Origin: Acinetobacter sp.
GTDB taxonomy: Bacteria > Pseudomonadota > Gammaproteobacteria > Pseudomonadales > Moraxellaceae
Assembly: GCA_008017255.1 (NCBI GenBank)
Contig: SSHD01000043.1
Coordinates: 1-7,092 of the forward strand
Length of the DNA: 7,092 bases
Reading direction: 5' to 3'
The translations under genes were made by a program, and so were the position numbers. The notes beneath the pieces are model-generated. The model was not told where the DNA came from and did no database searches. It saw only the letters and a program-made list of their open reading frames with translations. Within the stretch, counting starts at the first letter, position 1. Every line of letters begins with the position of its first letter. Below are positions 6,737 through 7,092 of the stretch, piece by piece.

Positions 6737-7092
6737 TAATAAAATTACGGTTTGATTTTCAGACCCAATTTTGAAAATACCAAAAAAGGTGGTTTCCATT
6801 TTACGATAATTGCGAATACTCGGATGCGCTTCCATGTGTTGCATGGCTTTATCATAAAACTGGTATTTTTCGTCACATTGTGTTTGTGCTGCGAGTAATG
6901 AGGCACGTACATCCGCCTCAGATGCCACACCAAACATACTGGCAAATTCATCCGCCGCATTGGCTTTCATCTGCTCTTGAACTTTAGCATCAATATCGGG
7001 ATGCTGATCGAACGATGGTTTGGTCGGTTCGGCACGTAAAAACGAATACTGCATACCTGAAGCTGGGTCACCGTACAAACGCTCACCCATAC
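6728..7092 (-). CDS. TRAP large permease, upstream fragment (truncated by IS and window edge)
   Basis: The frame is open from the right edge to a TAG inside the IS repeat. From the methionine at 7088-7090 there are 120 residues, the last two (Gly-Ser) encoded by the IS. Whether that methionine is the real start cannot be decided, since only two bases precede it; the sequence does not look like a usual protein start, so I treat the 5' end as missing. The visible part is mostly hydrophilic: a segment with GDPASGMQYSF, an acidic helical stretch at about 30-85 with one cysteine (C72), then a basic patch RNYRK before ETTFFGIFKIG. Hydrophobic residues TVILL at the very end begin the helix that continues after the IS at 5990. 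By itself it resembles no family I can name. Its assignment to the TRAP permease rests on the exact in-frame join across the target duplication. Confidence 0.8.
   Translation of the reverse strand, partial: MGERLYGDPASGMQYSFLRAEPTKPSFDQHPDIDAKVQEQMKANAADEFASMFGVASEADVRASLLAAQTQCDEKYQFYDKAMQHMEAHPSIRNYRKMETTFFGIFKIGSENQTVILLGS
6737..6744. repeat. Target-site duplication, right copy
   Basis: TAATAAAA directly follows the right end of the IS and is identical to 5991-5998, confirming insertion by transposition at this site. Confidence 0.93.

Larger units (their letters stand above)
4299..7092 (-). pseudogene. TRAP transporter large-permease gene disrupted by an IS1595-family element
   Basis: The gene reads right to left and extends beyond the right edge. 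Its native parts are 7092-6737 and 5990-4299; bases 5999-6736 are the IS, and 5991-5998 is the duplicated target copy. Deleting the IS plus one TAATAAAA gives codons GTA ATT TTA TTA TTT ATG GTT TTA, reading VILLFMVL, with no frameshift. Counting from the methionine at 7088-7090, the restored protein has 681 residues. The true start may lie further upstream. The interruption falls within one hydrophobic helix (about TVILLFMVLFASITASL), so neither half would be expected to insert normally. Apart from the IS I see no stop or frameshift, which points to a recent knock-out that precise excision could reverse. Confidence 0.88.

Noticed and set aside
6745..6960. 71-codon minus-strand frame at the right end
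   Set aside because: It overlaps the TRAP upstream fragment in another frame. The fragment frame is supported by its exact continuation across the IS.

Overview
The window looks like chromosomal DNA of a moderately AT-rich gammaproteobacterium, most likely Acinetobacter or a close relative. This rests on the protein sequences as I recognise them (an OpdA-type peptidase followed by a YheV-type zinc ribbon, a DMT permease, a long TRAP permease and an IS1595-family element). No search was run, so the genus is an inference.

Layout. Bases 2-145 carry the lysine-rich C-terminal tail of a gene that enters from the left, followed by a hairpin terminator. Bases 286-3034 form a tight plus-strand cluster: prlC (oligopeptidase A), a small YheV-like zinc-ribbon gene and an unrecognised membrane-anchored coiled-coil protein. 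It is closed by a strong terminator at 3073-3096. Next is a monocistronic DMT/EamA permease (3207-4082). It converges on a minus-strand TRAP permease, and a hairpin that can work in both directions lies between them (4262-4287).

The right third is the most informative part. A complete 738-bp insertion sequence (5999-6736) sits inside the TRAP permease gene. It has perfect 17-bp terminal inverted repeats, an intact 225-codon DDE-type transposase and a perfect 8-bp target duplication, TAATAAAA (5991-5998 and 6737-6744). Removing the IS and one duplication copy joins the minus-strand reading frames at 7092-6737 and 5990-4299 exactly in frame, across what is then one transmembrane helix. The gene is therefore a recently broken TRAP large-permease gene, not two genes. 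The ATG at 5985-5987 is very probably an internal methionine, not the native start.

The left end of the IS holds an extra, inverted copy of the terminal repeat ending on the transposase start codon. In RNA this could fold over the start of the transposase gene. I found no CRISPR array, tRNA, rRNA or convincing new defence or biosynthetic system. The window is mostly housekeeping and transport genes plus one instructive insertion.
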